NCBI GenBank assembly: GCA_021807845.1
Contig: JAKBCM010000011.1
Span: forward strand, 1 to 16,029
Direction: 5' to 3'
Length of the DNA: 16,029 nucleotides
Origin: Pseudomonadota bacterium
Lineage (GTDB): Bacteria > Pseudomonadota > Gammaproteobacteria > Legionellales > Legionellaceae
Both the position numbers and the translations under genes were made by a program. Below the pieces are notes generated by a model. That model ran no database searches, was not told where the DNA came from, and saw only the letters and a program-made list of their open reading frames with translations. Each line of letters opens with the position of its first letter. Position 1 is the stretch's first letter. Below, in pieces: positions 15,940 to 16,029 of this stretch.

Positions 15940-16029
15940 ATTGTGTCAGTCACCATCGTTGATTTTAACATGCCAGCTAGATAGGTTTCTATTTTGTTAC
16001 AAAAGTGTCGACTATTCTCACTTATAAAT
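15936..16029 (-). CDS. pilZ: PilZ C-terminus, partial (cut by window edge)
   Basis: Read leftward from the window edge, one minus-strand frame stays open for 30 codons and ends at TGA 15938-15936, overlapping the tatD ATG by 4 bases. It contains KIETYLAGMLKS followed by VTDTI. The C-terminus of P. aeruginosa PilZ, as I remember it, is KIETYLAGALKSDRPTHTM, a near match. PilZ of this type is needed for type IV pilus assembly and does not bind cyclic di-GMP itself. Only the tail is visible, so the call rests on this match and the pilZ-tatD gene order. Confidence 0.85.
   Translation of the reverse strand, partial: FISENSRHFCNKIETYLAGMLKSTMVTDTI

Overview
The window is a stretch of gammaproteobacterial chromosome, most likely from the Legionellaceae. 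The strongest clue is the L-serine dehydratase. Counted from its ATG it is 458 residues long, with cysteines at 343, 385, 396 and a C-terminal Cys458, the arrangement known from the Legionella pneumophila enzyme. The mla/kds/lpt gene order, the pilZ-tatD pair and the moderate, fairly A+T-rich base composition fit this. Species cannot be named from sequence reading alone.

Layout. (1) 1-2096, minus strand: an outer-membrane lipid-asymmetry operon mlaF-mlaE-mlaD, with only the first 12 codons of mlaC at the left edge. (2) 2097-2248: a divergent promoter region. (3) 2249-8714, plus strand: one gap-free block of ten genes joined by short overlaps. It runs kdsD, kdsC (Kdo precursor synthesis), lptC, lptA, lptB (LPS transport), trpG, a MntA-like nucleotidyltransferase, a HEPN/HepT-like protein, trpD and trpC. 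The toxin-antitoxin-like pair therefore sits inside a partial tryptophan operon, which itself follows LPS export genes without a gap. (4) 8744-8799: a G+C-rich perfect hairpin of unknown type. (5) 8866-9798: glutaminase glsA. (6) 9799-10841: a small accessory islet with a broken gene that looks like the N-terminus of a GHKL-type ATPase, then a DUF4160/DUF2442 pair. (7) 11140-12516: sdaA. (8) 12497-16029, minus strand: an MFS transporter whose 3' end overlaps that of sdaA, then anmK, tatD and the last 30 codons of pilZ.

Working together. The two ends of the envelope block serve the outer membrane: Mla retrieves phospholipid, and Kds/Lpt makes and exports LPS. The trp genes supply the amidotransferase subunit and two middle steps of tryptophan synthesis; trpE, trpF, trpB and trpA are not in the window. 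Glutaminase and serine dehydratase point to amino-acid catabolism, which suits a bacterium that feeds on amino acids. AnmK recycles peptidoglycan sugar.

Several starts were moved to a codon with better support: mlaE 1306, kdsC 3213, lptA 4302, trpG 5524, trpD 6914 and sdaA 11140. No rRNA, tRNA, CRISPR array or insertion sequence was seen.
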